Below, piece by piece: positions 33,049-40,522 of a stretch of DNA of 64,000 nt. Under the pieces are notes generated by a model that searched no databases, was not told where the DNA came from, and worked only from the letters and a program-made list of their open reading frames with translations. Every line of letters begins with the position of its first letter. Within the stretch, counting starts at the first letter, position 1. Position numbers and translations under genes: made by a program. This DNA comes from CAZOVB01 sp964583095. GTDB lineage: Bacteria > Planctomycetota > Phycisphaerae > SM23-33. The stretch is taken from contig CAZOVB010000024.1 of NCBI GenBank assembly GCA_964583095.1, positions 3,394-67,393 of the forward strand, read 5' to 3'.

Positions 33049-33140
33049 GAGTATACCTTTCGAGTACATGGTCTTAGTTGTTGCAAACGCCAATGTTTGC
33101 TTTACATCCCATATAATAAAACTATTCTATCGCCGGGGTA

Positions 33141-34490
33141 TTAGCGAGAAAACTCAACCAGATAGACAAGATCGCATTGATTGGTGTTAGGAACAATCAT
33201 CTCATTGTTGCGAACGCCAGACTGAGATCCCTTGGCAAAGTAACTATGATAGCCAGCAGGAGGCATGCGACTCGTGGGTCCAGACGGAACCTTTTCCTTG
33301 CCCATCGCAACATCGCAAATGAACATAAAGACCCGTTGAGTGTTGCCCCCATACGTCCAAGAACCCGTAGCATATCGAATCGACTTCGTAGACTGATCCG
33401 AGAAGTACAGCCCATCGCCAAACATCCGGCCGCAGACATGCGGATCAGACGAGCGAGGAATAACCAAGCCACCCTTGAGGATGGACAAAAGGTTAGAGGC
33501 TTTCGTTCCATGCCAAAGCTGCTTGATGTTACCCAAAGGCATGCCATGCTTCTGAAAGGCTGCTCGGACTGTCGAGATATGCACATTCCATGCACCCTTG
33601 ACCTTGTAGTCCTTTACGTCCCAATGGCTTCCCTTGTCGCTGTCGTATTTCTTCTTAATCCCCGAAATGATCTTCTTGTCTTTGACAACATCCAACTCGA
33701 CATTGAAAACCGTATCCTGCTTTGTGGCTTTCTTCCCATCCGTCGTTTTCGCAGAATCCGTCAAAGCAGCCTCCAGAGCGTCGATGATATCGTTCTGCTC
33801 TCTGACTGCATCTGAGCCTGCAAAGACCGTCTCATGCCATCCTCGACCCCTACCAACGTCCTGGGGGATGACTTGCATGTAGTTCCCAAGCAAACGCTTA
33901 TATTTCGAGTTTTCCCAATCTTGTCCAGAAATGAAAGGCTGCAAATCAGCAAGCATCTCACGAGCATCAGTAAGCCCTTCATCAGTCACCAACGTACCAA
34001 GAGGCGTCGTGAACTGACCAGTCGTAGCGTTATAACTGATGTTGGTGGCAGAGGTAATGTTATGAATGTTGACTTCAGCAAGCCAACCAACGAGCTTCTT
34101 CGTTTCGGCATCACCCTTGATCTGCTCGGAAGCGATCTTCTTGAGAGATCCAGATGCAACGGCTTTTCCAGAAGTTTTAACGGCCGGCGAACCGACAGCA
34201 GCAGCTACTTTCTGCTCGACATAACCCTTGCGGTTCTTCTCTTTGATCTTCTGAGCGAGGTGGGCGGTGTTAGACTTTCCCTTGAGGTCTGATACGGTGT
34301 AATAGTCATGGCGACAATCGCCCTTGTTGTTTGCAACTCTGCCGTATTCGCAGTAGAAGTCGCCATTGGCAAGAGCATAACCTACCCAATACTTATTATT
34401 GTTTTCGTCTACGTTGGTCATGATCAGGCGCACAACCTCTGTGGCTGTAGCGAGTTCTGATTCATCCGGTACTCGATATTTGTCTGCCAT
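33141..34490 (-). CDS. WGR-PARP ADP-ribosyltransferase, 449 aa
   Basis: Start MADKYRVPDESELATATEVV. An N-terminal WGR-like domain (K-Y-W-V-G...C-E-Y-G-R-V-A-N-N-K-G) is followed by helices resembling the PARP regulatory region (L-L-G-N-Y-M-Q-V-I-P-Q-D-V-G) and a C-terminal catalytic domain. Triad: His about 327 in L-W-H-G-T, Tyr about 362 in G-L-Y-F-S-D, Glu about 430 in N-N-E-M-I-V. All three are present, so poly- or mono-ADP-ribosylation of a target using NAD+ is predicted. P promoter with 7 nt between the -10 box and the ATG. Confidence 0.9.
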   Translation of the reverse strand: MADKYRVPDESELATATEVVRLIMTNVDENNNKYWVGYALANGDFYCEYGRVANNKGDCRHDYYTVSDLKGKSNTAHLAQKIKEKNRKGYVEQKVAAAVGSPAVKTSGKAVASGSLKKIASEQIKGDAETKKLVGWLAEVNIHNITSATNISYNATTGQFTTPLGTLVTDEGLTDAREMLADLQPFISGQDWENSKYKRLLGNYMQVIPQDVGRGRGWHETVFAGSDAVREQNDIIDALEAALTDSAKTTDGKKATKQDTVFNVELDVVKDKKIISGIKKKYDSDKGSHWDVKDYKVKGAWNVHISTVRAAFQKHGMPLGNIKQLWHGTKASNLLSILKGGLVIPRSSDPHVCGRMFGDGLYFSDQSTKSIRYATGSWTYGGNTQRVFMFICDVAMGKEKVPSGPTSRMPPAGYHSYFAKGSQSGVRNNEMIVPNTNQCDLVYLVEFSR

Positions 34491-34525
34491 AGTAGACAAT
34501 ATAGCAAAGAAAGTTTATCGCCGGA

Positions 34526-34559
34526 GGTAAAAACCTCCCCCACTACGTCGCAGGGGAGG
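34526..34559 (-). terminator. Intrinsic terminator of the candidate small RNA
   Basis: CCTCCCCTGCGACGTAGTGG pairs across a short loop with GGGAGG and is followed by TTTTTAC on the minus strand. Confidence 0.7.
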
Positions 34560-34587
34560 CAGACTTCACTTACCCTTCCGGGGTGAA
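34526..34587 (-). ncRNA. Candidate small RNA, about 62 nt, with own promoter and terminator
   Basis: A P promoter (CCGGTAATAT, TATAAT at 34594-34599, 21-nt step) starts a transcript near 34587. It contains ACCCCGGAAGGGT and a stem CTCCCC/GGGGAG ending in GTTTTTAC at about 34526-34559. No ORF fits. It could also be a leader lacking a gene. Confidence 0.5.
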
Positions 34588-34624
34588 GAATGCATTATAC
34601 CCCAAGGGCGATATTACCGGAGCT

Positions 34625-34891
34625 TTAAGTCGTAGGACTCATGTCGCCGCCAATACGCTCGAACGCTTCCAGAGCCTCTTCGCTGCTGGTGCCAACGCAT
34701 GCGTCTTCTTCAGCAAACTCTCCGCTGTTCTCGTAAGCATCCATGATGATGCCCTCTTCGGTGCATGTCACATACAGATCTCGATCCTCGTTTTCTTCAG
34801 GGATGAGATTGTACTGAACTCGAACCTCGCCAGAGAATTCGCCCTTTTCAGAGTCGAGCCAAGTTTTTCCGCCGTCTAGAGATACTTTCAT
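34625..34891 (-). CDS. Unknown acidic protein, 88 aa
   Basis: MKVSLDGGKTWLDSEKGEFS, beta-rich with an acidic helix. The start is 1 nt after the stop of the 34893-35093 gene. Confidence 0.75.
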   Translation of the reverse strand: MKVSLDGGKTWLDSEKGEFSGEVRVQYNLIPEENEDRDLYVTCTEEGIIMDAYENSGEFAEEDACVGTSSEEALEAFERIGGDMSPTT

Positions 34892-34892
34892 A

Positions 34893-35093
34893 TCAGTCTT
34901 TCTTGATTAGAGTAGAAACGTGATCCCACCGATCTTCAAAATGATCAGCAGGTTCGGACTGAAGAGCCATAGCACCTTCATCGTTGTGAGTATCACCCTC
35001 ATCATGAATGATGACTTCAGCATCGCCTTGATCAGACGCTACTCGGACAACTTGTCCATCGGCTACATAAACGATAATGCGTGGCTTTTTCAT
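34893..35093 (-). CDS. Unknown acidic protein, 66 aa, leaderless
   Basis: MKKPRIIVYVADGQVVRVAS, a small strand-rich fold with V-Y-V-A-D-G-x-V. First gene of a pair; P at 35098-35124. Confidence 0.75.
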   Translation of the reverse strand: MKKPRIIVYVADGQVVRVASDQGDAEVIIHDEGDTHNDEGAMALQSEPADHFEDRWDHVSTLIKKD

Positions 35094-35127
35094 GTTCAAT
35101 ATATTACTTATTCAATGTGGCCGGGGG

Positions 35128-35376
35128 TTAAGCAGACTCGCTCGGGAACTTAGTAATGGCAGGACTGGTGACAGTAATGTCTGCGTTATCCACAGAGTCA
35201 AGAGCAATGTACTGGAATCTGGGCGTCTGAAGAATTCCGCATGGTCCCTCTTCTTCATGAGAGAGAAGCTCGTCATGGATCGCAGTGACTCGAACGTAAC
35301 CATTGTTGCCCATCCACCAGACCAGCAGGCCCGCTGCGAGACAACTCTTTAGATATTCTACATCTTCTTCGTACAT
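35128..35376 (-). CDS. Unknown protein, 82 aa, leaderless
   Basis: MYEEDVEYLKSCLAAGLLVW, mixed alpha/beta. P at 35381-35407. Confidence 0.75.
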   Translation of the reverse strand: MYEEDVEYLKSCLAAGLLVWWMGNNGYVRVTAIHDELLSHEEEGPCGILQTPRFQYIALDSVDNADITVTSPAITKFPSESA

Positions 35377-35414
35377 GCTCAATATATTACTTATTCAATG
35401 TGGCCGGGGTACAC

Positions 35415-35458
35415 GAAAAAGAGCCTGCCAGGCTTATGTGGACCTGACAGGCTCTTTT
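35415..35458. terminator. Bidirectional intrinsic terminator
   Basis: GAGCCTGTCAGG, loop, CCTGGCAGGCTC, flanked by A- and T-runs on both sides. Ends the SPFH gene. Confidence 0.85.
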
Positions 35459-35485
35459 GGTGGGCATGGAACCCATGATTAGTAT

Positions 35486-36928
35486 TTAGTTACGATTCGG
35501 AGCCAGAGGAGGACGAGGCTGCTCAACATCCTCTTCAGCATTACGCTGCTGCAAAGAAGCATTAGGCAAAGCCCCAGTCGCTTGCAACAGCAGCAGGTTC
35601 GTCAGATTGTTCTGCAATCCGCCGTCGCCAGAGCCTGCTCCGCCAGTACCGCCGCCGAAGATGACAGTGCTGGGCGTGCGAATCTGAGCGAGGTACTGAG
35701 CAATGTTGACATCTCGGTCAGCTGCGATCTGAGCAAGAACACGCTGCTCTTCCGTAATCGCGCCAGCCTTGGCGATCTTCTCTTCTTCAGCAGCAGCGAG
35801 AATACGAATCGCTTCAGCCTCTTGCTCAGATGCCTGCTTGTCAAACTCAGCAACTCTCAGACGACCCTCAGCCTCTGCTTGTGCAGTCTGTGCTTCAAGT
35901 CGAGCAACCTCAAGACGAGTCTGGGCGTCAGTCTCGTTCTTCTCTTTGATCTGCAAGGCAACTTCCGCTTCTCTCTGTGCGTCAATGACTTGCTCAGCCT
36001 TCTTCTTGTTGGCTTCTGCTTCGACTTCAGCGAGTTCTCGGAGACCTCTTTGGATAACCATCAGGGTCTGCTCGGTTTCGTTCTGACGTTCAGCCTTAGC
36101 TTGCTCGGCTCTCAGGAATGCTTCTTTCTTTGCCGCGAATTGTTGCAAGGTCTGATTGTCATATTCAACGTCAGTGATCGACAACTGCGTGATGCGGATG
36201 CCGTAACGATCAAGAGGCGACTCTTGAGCGATGACAGGGCTACCGTCGTCGTTGCGGATGATCTCGGTGGCAAGAATTGTTTGCTGTTCAGCAGTTTGGA
36301 CAGATCCATCGATAGGGTTGCCTTGTTCATCAAGAACAGGAGCAGGAGCCCCCAAATCAATCGTGCGTTCAATCGTGGACATGCCATAAATACCGTTCTG
36401 CGACTGGTCCTGAACAAGCTGAGTAAACTCGCCCTTACGCGCAGATTGGTGTTCAGAGGATGTCATCAGCGGACCCGTTGCCTTAATGACGTTTACAACG
36501 TGGTTGTAGATCGCCATTTTGACGTTATCAGGCATACCGTTGAATTCTCGGTGGATCTCTCGTCTTTCGTCTGTGGTGGTAGGGTATTGGAAACGAACGG
36601 TAACGACGCAATCGGCTGTACCACCATCGTTAAAGGTAACTCGCACCTTGTCGAAGTCCATTGCCGCAGCACCTTCTCCTTCGCCTTCGTTCTGACCAAT
36701 CTTGATTTGATCAGCGCGAGGCCAGGTCCAAACGTCGGCGTACCACTTCAAGTAGTAGCCTGGCTTATCTCTGATGGCGACATTGCCGCTGACAGACTGA
36801 ACAACTTGCCAGTTCTGGTCGTCGTTGCTTCCAACAGCGCCGTTAAAGCCAGCAATGGCAACAATAGCACCAATGACGCTCAGTACGATGACTGTGATCT
36901 TTCTTCCGGTGAGTTCGATAGGTCTCAT
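35486..36928 (-). CDS. SPFH (prohibitin/stomatin/HflK-like) membrane protein, 480 aa
   Basis: MRPIELTGRKITVIVLSVIG gives one N-terminal membrane helix. An SPFH domain follows, including R-Y-G-I-R-I-T-Q-L-S-I-T-D-V-E-Y near its end. A long Ala/Glu/Arg-rich coiled coil (about residues 275-410) and a Gly-rich tail end the protein. SPFH proteins form large membrane cages that organise proteases or membrane microdomains. A phage copy may protect or remodel the host membrane. SD GGAG; no canonical P promoter. Confidence 0.85.
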   Translation of the reverse strand: MRPIELTGRKITVIVLSVIGAIVAIAGFNGAVGSNDDQNWQVVQSVSGNVAIRDKPGYYLKWYADVWTWPRADQIKIGQNEGEGEGAAAMDFDKVRVTFNDGGTADCVVTVRFQYPTTTDERREIHREFNGMPDNVKMAIYNHVVNVIKATGPLMTSSEHQSARKGEFTQLVQDQSQNGIYGMSTIERTIDLGAPAPVLDEQGNPIDGSVQTAEQQTILATEIIRNDDGSPVIAQESPLDRYGIRITQLSITDVEYDNQTLQQFAAKKEAFLRAEQAKAERQNETEQTLMVIQRGLRELAEVEAEANKKKAEQVIDAQREAEVALQIKEKNETDAQTRLEVARLEAQTAQAEAEGRLRVAEFDKQASEQEAEAIRILAAAEEEKIAKAGAITEEQRVLAQIAADRDVNIAQYLAQIRTPSTVIFGGGTGGAGSGDGGLQNNLTNLLLLQATGALPNASLQQRNAEEDVEQPRPPLAPNRN

Positions 36929-37002
36929 AAACAGGTAGCTCCGTGGTTGTGGTTTGTGCTTTTAAAATAAAAGCTCGGTTGACATATGAAAATAGACAAT
37001 CT

Positions 37003-37296
37003 CTACGCCTCTGCGTGAGCCTCGTCCAGCTTATCAGCAGCTGACCTCAAGGTCGCTGCTTCTTTCTCAAGCAAATCTGCATCGTCCCGGAGTTTATTGG
37101 CAGAAACTCGGTTGATACGCATTTGCTTGTGGTATTTGCTCGCCATCCTCTCGATCTCCTGAGTCATCTGAACCTCTTGCGGCTTCTTTGCGACAGCCTT
37201 GAATACGCCCAAGTGAGATAGCAGCTTGTAGACAAGCCACATCACAAAGGCGACGCCGACTACAAAACAGATGAATACAAAGATCTTAGATCCCAT
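37003..37296 (-). CDS. Single-pass membrane protein with coiled coil, 97 aa
   Basis: MGSKIFVFICFVVGVAFVMW is one membrane helix; residues 40-95 form a basic then acidic coiled coil (LRDDADLLEKEAATLRSAAD). It directly follows the 37297-37713 gene and probably acts with the SPFH protein next to it. Confidence 0.75.
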   Translation of the reverse strand: MGSKIFVFICFVVGVAFVMWLVYKLLSHLGVFKAVAKKPQEVQMTQEIERMASKYHKQMRINRVSANKLRDDADLLEKEAATLRSAADKLDEAHAEA

Positions 37297-37713
37297 TTAT
37301 TTAGCCTTTGAAAGGTTGACGAAGAAAACAAGCGTACTGAGGACGATTGTCACAAACAAAAACGGAACCAGAGCAGAGGTTTTCATCAAGTTGGGGTCGT
37401 GTTCTGGCAGTTCCCTGAGAGCCAAATAGTACGACCACCAATGATCCATGAATGCCTGAGCAGTCGTCTGCCCCAATGCAATCAGAATCGTCAGAGGAAA
37501 AAAGATAGCCCAAAGGATTAGCAAGAAAGCGCCTGCCAAAGGACCAGGCCCTCGCATGCATAGAATCCACGAGAAGCCGCAGTAGACGACGACCCCGATG
37601 TATGCTGCCGACAGAGCCGCAGGCTTGCCGTGAACGAGCAGGGCGTACACAACGCCCAACCAGAGGCAAGCGAGAGCGGTCGTGAAGAAGTTTATAACAG
37701 GCTTGTTGTTCAT
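37297..37713 (-). CDS. Multi-pass membrane protein, 138 aa
   Basis: Three or four hydrophobic segments (for example LACLWLGVVYALLVHG, AAYIGVVVYCGFSWILC and FLFVTIVLSTLVFFV). P-type element (CCGGCCACAG, -10 TACTAT) at the ATG. Adjacent to two other membrane genes. Confidence 0.75.
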   Translation of the reverse strand: MNNKPVINFFTTALACLWLGVVYALLVHGKPAALSAAYIGVVVYCGFSWILCMRGPGPLAGAFLLILWAIFFPLTILIALGQTTAQAFMDHWWSYYLALRELPEHDPNLMKTSALVPFLFVTIVLSTLVFFVNLSKAK

Positions 37714-37718
37714 ACCTA

Positions 37719-38123
37719 CTATAGTAGAATCTCATCTGTGGCCGGAACAAAGCTCGGCCGCGAGAAGCCCATATTCGCATGTTCTGGTCGCTTCTCATCA
37801 ATGTACTGTTCGCAATCAGCCCTTTTGCCGGAGAACACCACCGAGCCAGATCTGAACTTGACGAACGATTCATCTTCATCCAAGCAGTATATCTCATTGC
37901 TCTTGTCAACTCTGACAACGCACCATTGAGCTTTCTCATCTACGTTTAACCACTTGTTGGTATTGTAGTTGCCCCATGCGATGCCATACAACCCATGAAG
38001 AATATTTGAGTTGTTGAAATACATGCCCGATTGAATGAAACCCTGTTCAGGGTAAACATTGCCAGAGCAGTCAGTGCGATCTGGATTCAGTGATACAAGG
38101 ACGAGTGTGTTTCTATTTATCAT
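37719..38123 (-). CDS. Unknown protein, 134 aa
   Basis: Start MINRNTLVLVSLNPDRTDCS; the ATG overlaps the end of the 38113-38508 gene by 11 nt. Soluble and mixed in fold, Tyr-rich. The longer alternative start at 38165 is less likely. Confidence 0.7.
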   Translation of the reverse strand: MINRNTLVLVSLNPDRTDCSGNVYPEQGFIQSGMYFNNSNILHGLYGIAWGNYNTNKWLNVDEKAQWCVVRVDKSNEIYCLDEDESFVKFRSGSVVFSGKRADCEQYIDEKRPEHANMGFSRPSFVPATDEILL

Positions 38124-38508
38124 TCTCGCTTTCTTCGAGGAGCAACGCATCAAGAATGATCTCATCAGGCCCCTCAGCGTAATAACCCAATCGCCAAATT
38201 AAAATCGATCCATAGACCAGGTCAAGATCTATGCGACAGGCGTAACGGTTTTTAGAGAGGAACTTGAAAGGACACTTCGGAGAAGCGTTGCAGAGTGAGA
38301 GGGAAACAAGGTCAGGGTGACGCTTGTTGTAAGAAGCATTGAGCCACATGAAGACTTTGTTGAATGGATACTGCTCTTCTGATTTCTCTACAGGACAATC
38401 AAATGTTGCCCATACTTTATCAGAGATCTGTTTGTAGCCTTCTTTTGTCCTACCCCGTTTCGGTGTACGAACAATCCTGCCTTCATGCATGTCCAAGTAA
38501 TAAGACAT
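38113..38508 (-). CDS. Unknown protein, 131 aa
   Basis: MSYYLDMHEGRIVRTPKRGR, basic at first, with C-N-A-S-P-K-C-P in the middle. Starts 23 nt after the sigma-factor stop, so it is likely read with it. Confidence 0.75.
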   Translation of the reverse strand: MSYYLDMHEGRIVRTPKRGRTKEGYKQISDKVWATFDCPVEKSEEQYPFNKVFMWLNASYNKRHPDLVSLSLCNASPKCPFKFLSKNRYACRIDLDLVYGSILIWRLGYYAEGPDEIILDALLLEESENDK

Positions 38509-38531
38509 ACATGAAAGTATATGAAAAGAAA

Positions 38532-39458
38532 TTACACTATTTCATAATGCTCTTCAGTTGAAGCAAAATACGTTCTTAACTTATGCATTGCTTCATTTTC
38601 CCACTGACGAACACACTCTTTAGTGACACCCTTTAGGTTTCCAATCTCTTCAAGAGTATAATGCTTCTTTTGAACAAGTAGAACACCAATGGCAAAACGA
38701 TACCTGATCGTCATCATCTGTTCTTCATTAAGATCCGCATAGTTGTTGTCTAAAACCTCACGAATTTCCTCAGCACGAAAAGAACGATCATAATCAGTTT
38801 CAGTGCTAGGGTGAGTGTATTCGTCAATCACAGTCTTGTCATAGATCCTGTTGCCCTTCACCTTCATCTCAATATACCTGTTGCCATGCTGAATGATCGC
38901 ACGACAGGCATAGGTGGAAAATTTAAAGCCCATAGAAACATCAAAACCCCGAATTGCTGCAAGCAAACCCATGTTCATCGCAGCACGCATCTCAGATGCA
39001 TCAGGTCTGTAGTTGTATCCCTTCTTACGCATCAGCATAGACACTAAGCCTAAGTTCGTGACAAGAATTTTGTTCTCTACCTTCTTAGAGATCTGATACC
39101 ACAACAATAGATCCCTGCACTCTTTGAGCGAAAGACGGCGCTTCTCATCACGTTCTTTGATACGGTTAACACGCCACTTGGCGTAATTCATCTGCTTGAA
39201 TAGCAGAATCTCCTCGTCATGTTCGAGGAACATCTTAACTTTCGTATTATTAGAGGTGTCATCTGTCTCGAAGCGAGCAAGAATGCTGTACCAAACGAGT
39301 TCAGCATCTGAGGTGTCAACATCCGCTTTGAACAGTTTCTTCGCTATGTTCTTCTTTTTGAAGTCCTCGTGAAACTTGTGACGCGTGTCTGCTGAGAAGA
39401 TCTTCTGGACTTCCCTCGCCTCGCCTGACGACAAATCGTTGTGCAATGACTGTTTCAT
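38532..39458 (-). CDS. Sigma-70-family RNA polymerase sigma factor, 308 aa
   Basis: MKQSLHNDLSSGEAREVQKI; SD AAGGA. Region 2 is seen in N-L-G-L-V-S-M-L-M-R-K-K and G-F-D-V-S-M-G-F-K-F-S-T-Y-A-C-R-A-I. Region 4 helix-turn-helix is T-L-E-E-I-G-N-L-K-G-V-T-K-E-C-V-R-Q-W-E-N-E-A. The strongly conserved P promoter family with unusual spacing is the natural target. The N-terminal 130 residues are an extra region without a match. Confidence 0.9.
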   Translation of the reverse strand: MKQSLHNDLSSGEAREVQKIFSADTRHKFHEDFKKKNIAKKLFKADVDTSDAELVWYSILARFETDDTSNNTKVKMFLEHDEEILLFKQMNYAKWRVNRIKERDEKRRLSLKECRDLLLWYQISKKVENKILVTNLGLVSMLMRKKGYNYRPDASEMRAAMNMGLLAAIRGFDVSMGFKFSTYACRAIIQHGNRYIEMKVKGNRIYDKTVIDEYTHPSTETDYDRSFRAEEIREVLDNNYADLNEEQMMTIRYRFAIGVLLVQKKHYTLEEIGNLKGVTKECVRQWENEAMHKLRTYFASTEEHYEIV

Positions 39459-39696
39459 TCGTTTCCTTACTCTTCTTTTCCGCGGATACAGGAGATCTCA
39501 TAAAAGAAAACAGAGTACAGGTCAAGGCAACACCAATCAAGCAAATGTCCATCGCAACAATCAACTGAATATTTTCAGTCGTTTGCACCAGAATGGTATG
39601 AAATTGCCAGAAGTAAACGAGAAAGATCCCTAATAGACCTATCAGTGTAGATTTTACCAATGTGGCTAAGATCCGCATCCAATTCACGTTCTTCAT
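39316..39696 (-). CDS. Two-pass membrane protein overlapping the sigma gene, 126 aa
   Basis: MKNVNWMRILATLVKSTLIG. Two membrane segments (residues about 9-30 and 43-65), then a basic soluble tail. Its last 143 nt overlap the sigma gene in another frame. SD CGGAG. The overlap and topology suggest coexpression with the sigma factor, perhaps as an anti-sigma-like partner, but there is no family match. Confidence 0.6.
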   Translation of the reverse strand: MKNVNWMRILATLVKSTLIGLLGIFLVYFWQFHTILVQTTENIQLIVAMDICLIGVALTCTLFSFMRSPVSAEKKSKETNETVIAQRFVVRRGEGSPEDLLSRHASQVSRGLQKEEHSEETVQSGC

Positions 39697-39728
39697 AAGA
39701 TGATCTCCGAGAGGTTGAATAAATAAGA

Positions 39729-39758
39729 TACTCTCAACCTCATGCCGGAGTCAATAGG
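39729..39758 (-). promoter_or_regulatory. Host-type promoter (TTGACT-18-TATCTT) for the sigma unit
   Basis: TTGACT at 39753-39758 region and TATCTT at 39729-39734 with an 18-nt spacer. It lies just upstream of the 39696 start and overlaps the tRNA-Met 3' end. It matches a host sigma-70 promoter, which would make the sigma factor an early gene. Confidence 0.5.
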
Positions 39759-39828
39759 GCGACTTGGATTCGAACCAAGGACCGGGTTGTTATGAGCAAC
39801 CTGCTCTAAGACCACTGAGCTACCGCCC
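39757..39828 (-). tRNA. tRNA-Met (CAT)
   Basis: Acceptor GGGCGGT/GTCGCCC, T-arm with TTCGAAT, anticodon loop CTCATAA with CAT at 39792-39794. 72 nt. Could also be a tRNA-Ile(k2C) type. Confidence 0.85.
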
Positions 39829-39831
39829 CAA

Positions 39832-40062
39832 CTATTCTATTGTATCCCGCGCTCTAACCACTGATCTACAGTCCCTTCTACATTTCCTCATGCTCAAATA
39901 CCTTATAGCCCAACGAGTCGTCACCACAACAATCGAGGCAAAAAGAGCTGAAAAAATAGCAATAAACAAAATTAAGCCCAAGGAAAATTGCCAAGGCACT
40001 TCGTTTATGGGAACCCCCATAAAGTAGCCCCAATCATCAGGATTTGACCAATGCCTATCCAT
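39832..40062 (-). CDS. Single-pass membrane protein, 76 aa
   Basis: MDRHWSNPDDWGYFMGVPIN, then a membrane helix (FSLGLILFIAIFSALFAS). The C-terminal codons coincide with the tRNA fragment, so the tail was probably acquired from it. The ATG overlaps the stop of the next gene (TAATG). Confidence 0.65.
   Translation of the reverse strand: MDRHWSNPDDWGYFMGVPINEVPWQFSLGLILFIAIFSALFASIVVVTTRWAIRYLSMRKCRRDCRSVVRARDTIE
39842..39875 (-). pseudogene. 5' half of a tRNA
   Basis: GGGACTGTAGATCAGTGGTT AGAGC is a clear acceptor and D-arm. The anticodon stem has no 3' partner and no T-arm follows. It lies within the 3' end of the 39832-40062 reading frame. Confidence 0.6.
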
Positions 40063-40298
40063 TAATTCCCACTTACTTCATCTTTTTTCAATTCAATATC
40101 TTTTTCTTTGCAATACCTAACGGCTTCATCAACAGCAGACTTGATATTTAATAACTGATCAAGATCCATCTCAACAGCCGCCGTGTGAGTTCCAACAGAT
40201 GCGATAACCTTGTCGTTGTCAATGCCAAAACACAGGACAAACGACTCTCGCCGGATCTCTATCGCCACATGACCGTGATTATCAAGACACATTCCCAT
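40062..40298 (-). CDS. Unknown acidic protein, 78 aa
   Basis: MGMCLDNHGHVAIEIRRESF, strand-rich then helix. SD GGAGG. Coupled to the 39832-40062 gene. Confidence 0.7.
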   Translation of the reverse strand: MGMCLDNHGHVAIEIRRESFVLCFGIDNDKVIASVGTHTAAVEMDLDQLLNIKSAVDEAVRYCKEKDIELKKDEVSGN

Positions 40299-40300
40299 AG

Positions 40301-40519
40301 TTAACTTTCCTCCCTCGACATGACCTCATCCATGTCCATGACATCTAAGCCTTCAGGGGCATCATCACGAACAAAAGCCAAAGGGAAAATGGATCCAGTC
40401 TCAGGGTTGCGACCACAGAGACGGAACTTCTTGCCGTCTTTAATGGCTACAGGATCCCACTCGTCGCCGAGGAGAGTTTTCACCATACGTTTATTTATGT
40501 CTGCTGAATTTACTGGCAT
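40301..40519 (-). CDS. Unknown protein, 72 aa
   Basis: MPVNSADINKRMVKTLLGDE; the start may instead be MVKTLL (codon 12). The 5' end is next to the interrupted tRNA. Acidic C-terminus (DVMDMDEVMSREES). Confidence 0.65.
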   Translation of the reverse strand: MPVNSADINKRMVKTLLGDEWDPVAIKDGKKFRLCGRNPETGSIFPLAFVRDDAPEGLDVMDMDEVMSREES

Positions 40520-40522
40520 AAA

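Noticed and set aside
1..35000. Many plus-strand ORFs in the first 35 kb (for example 9921-10784 and 24733-25665)
   Set aside because: They run antisense to well-supported minus-strand genes, cross several P promoters and have no promoter or SD of their own.
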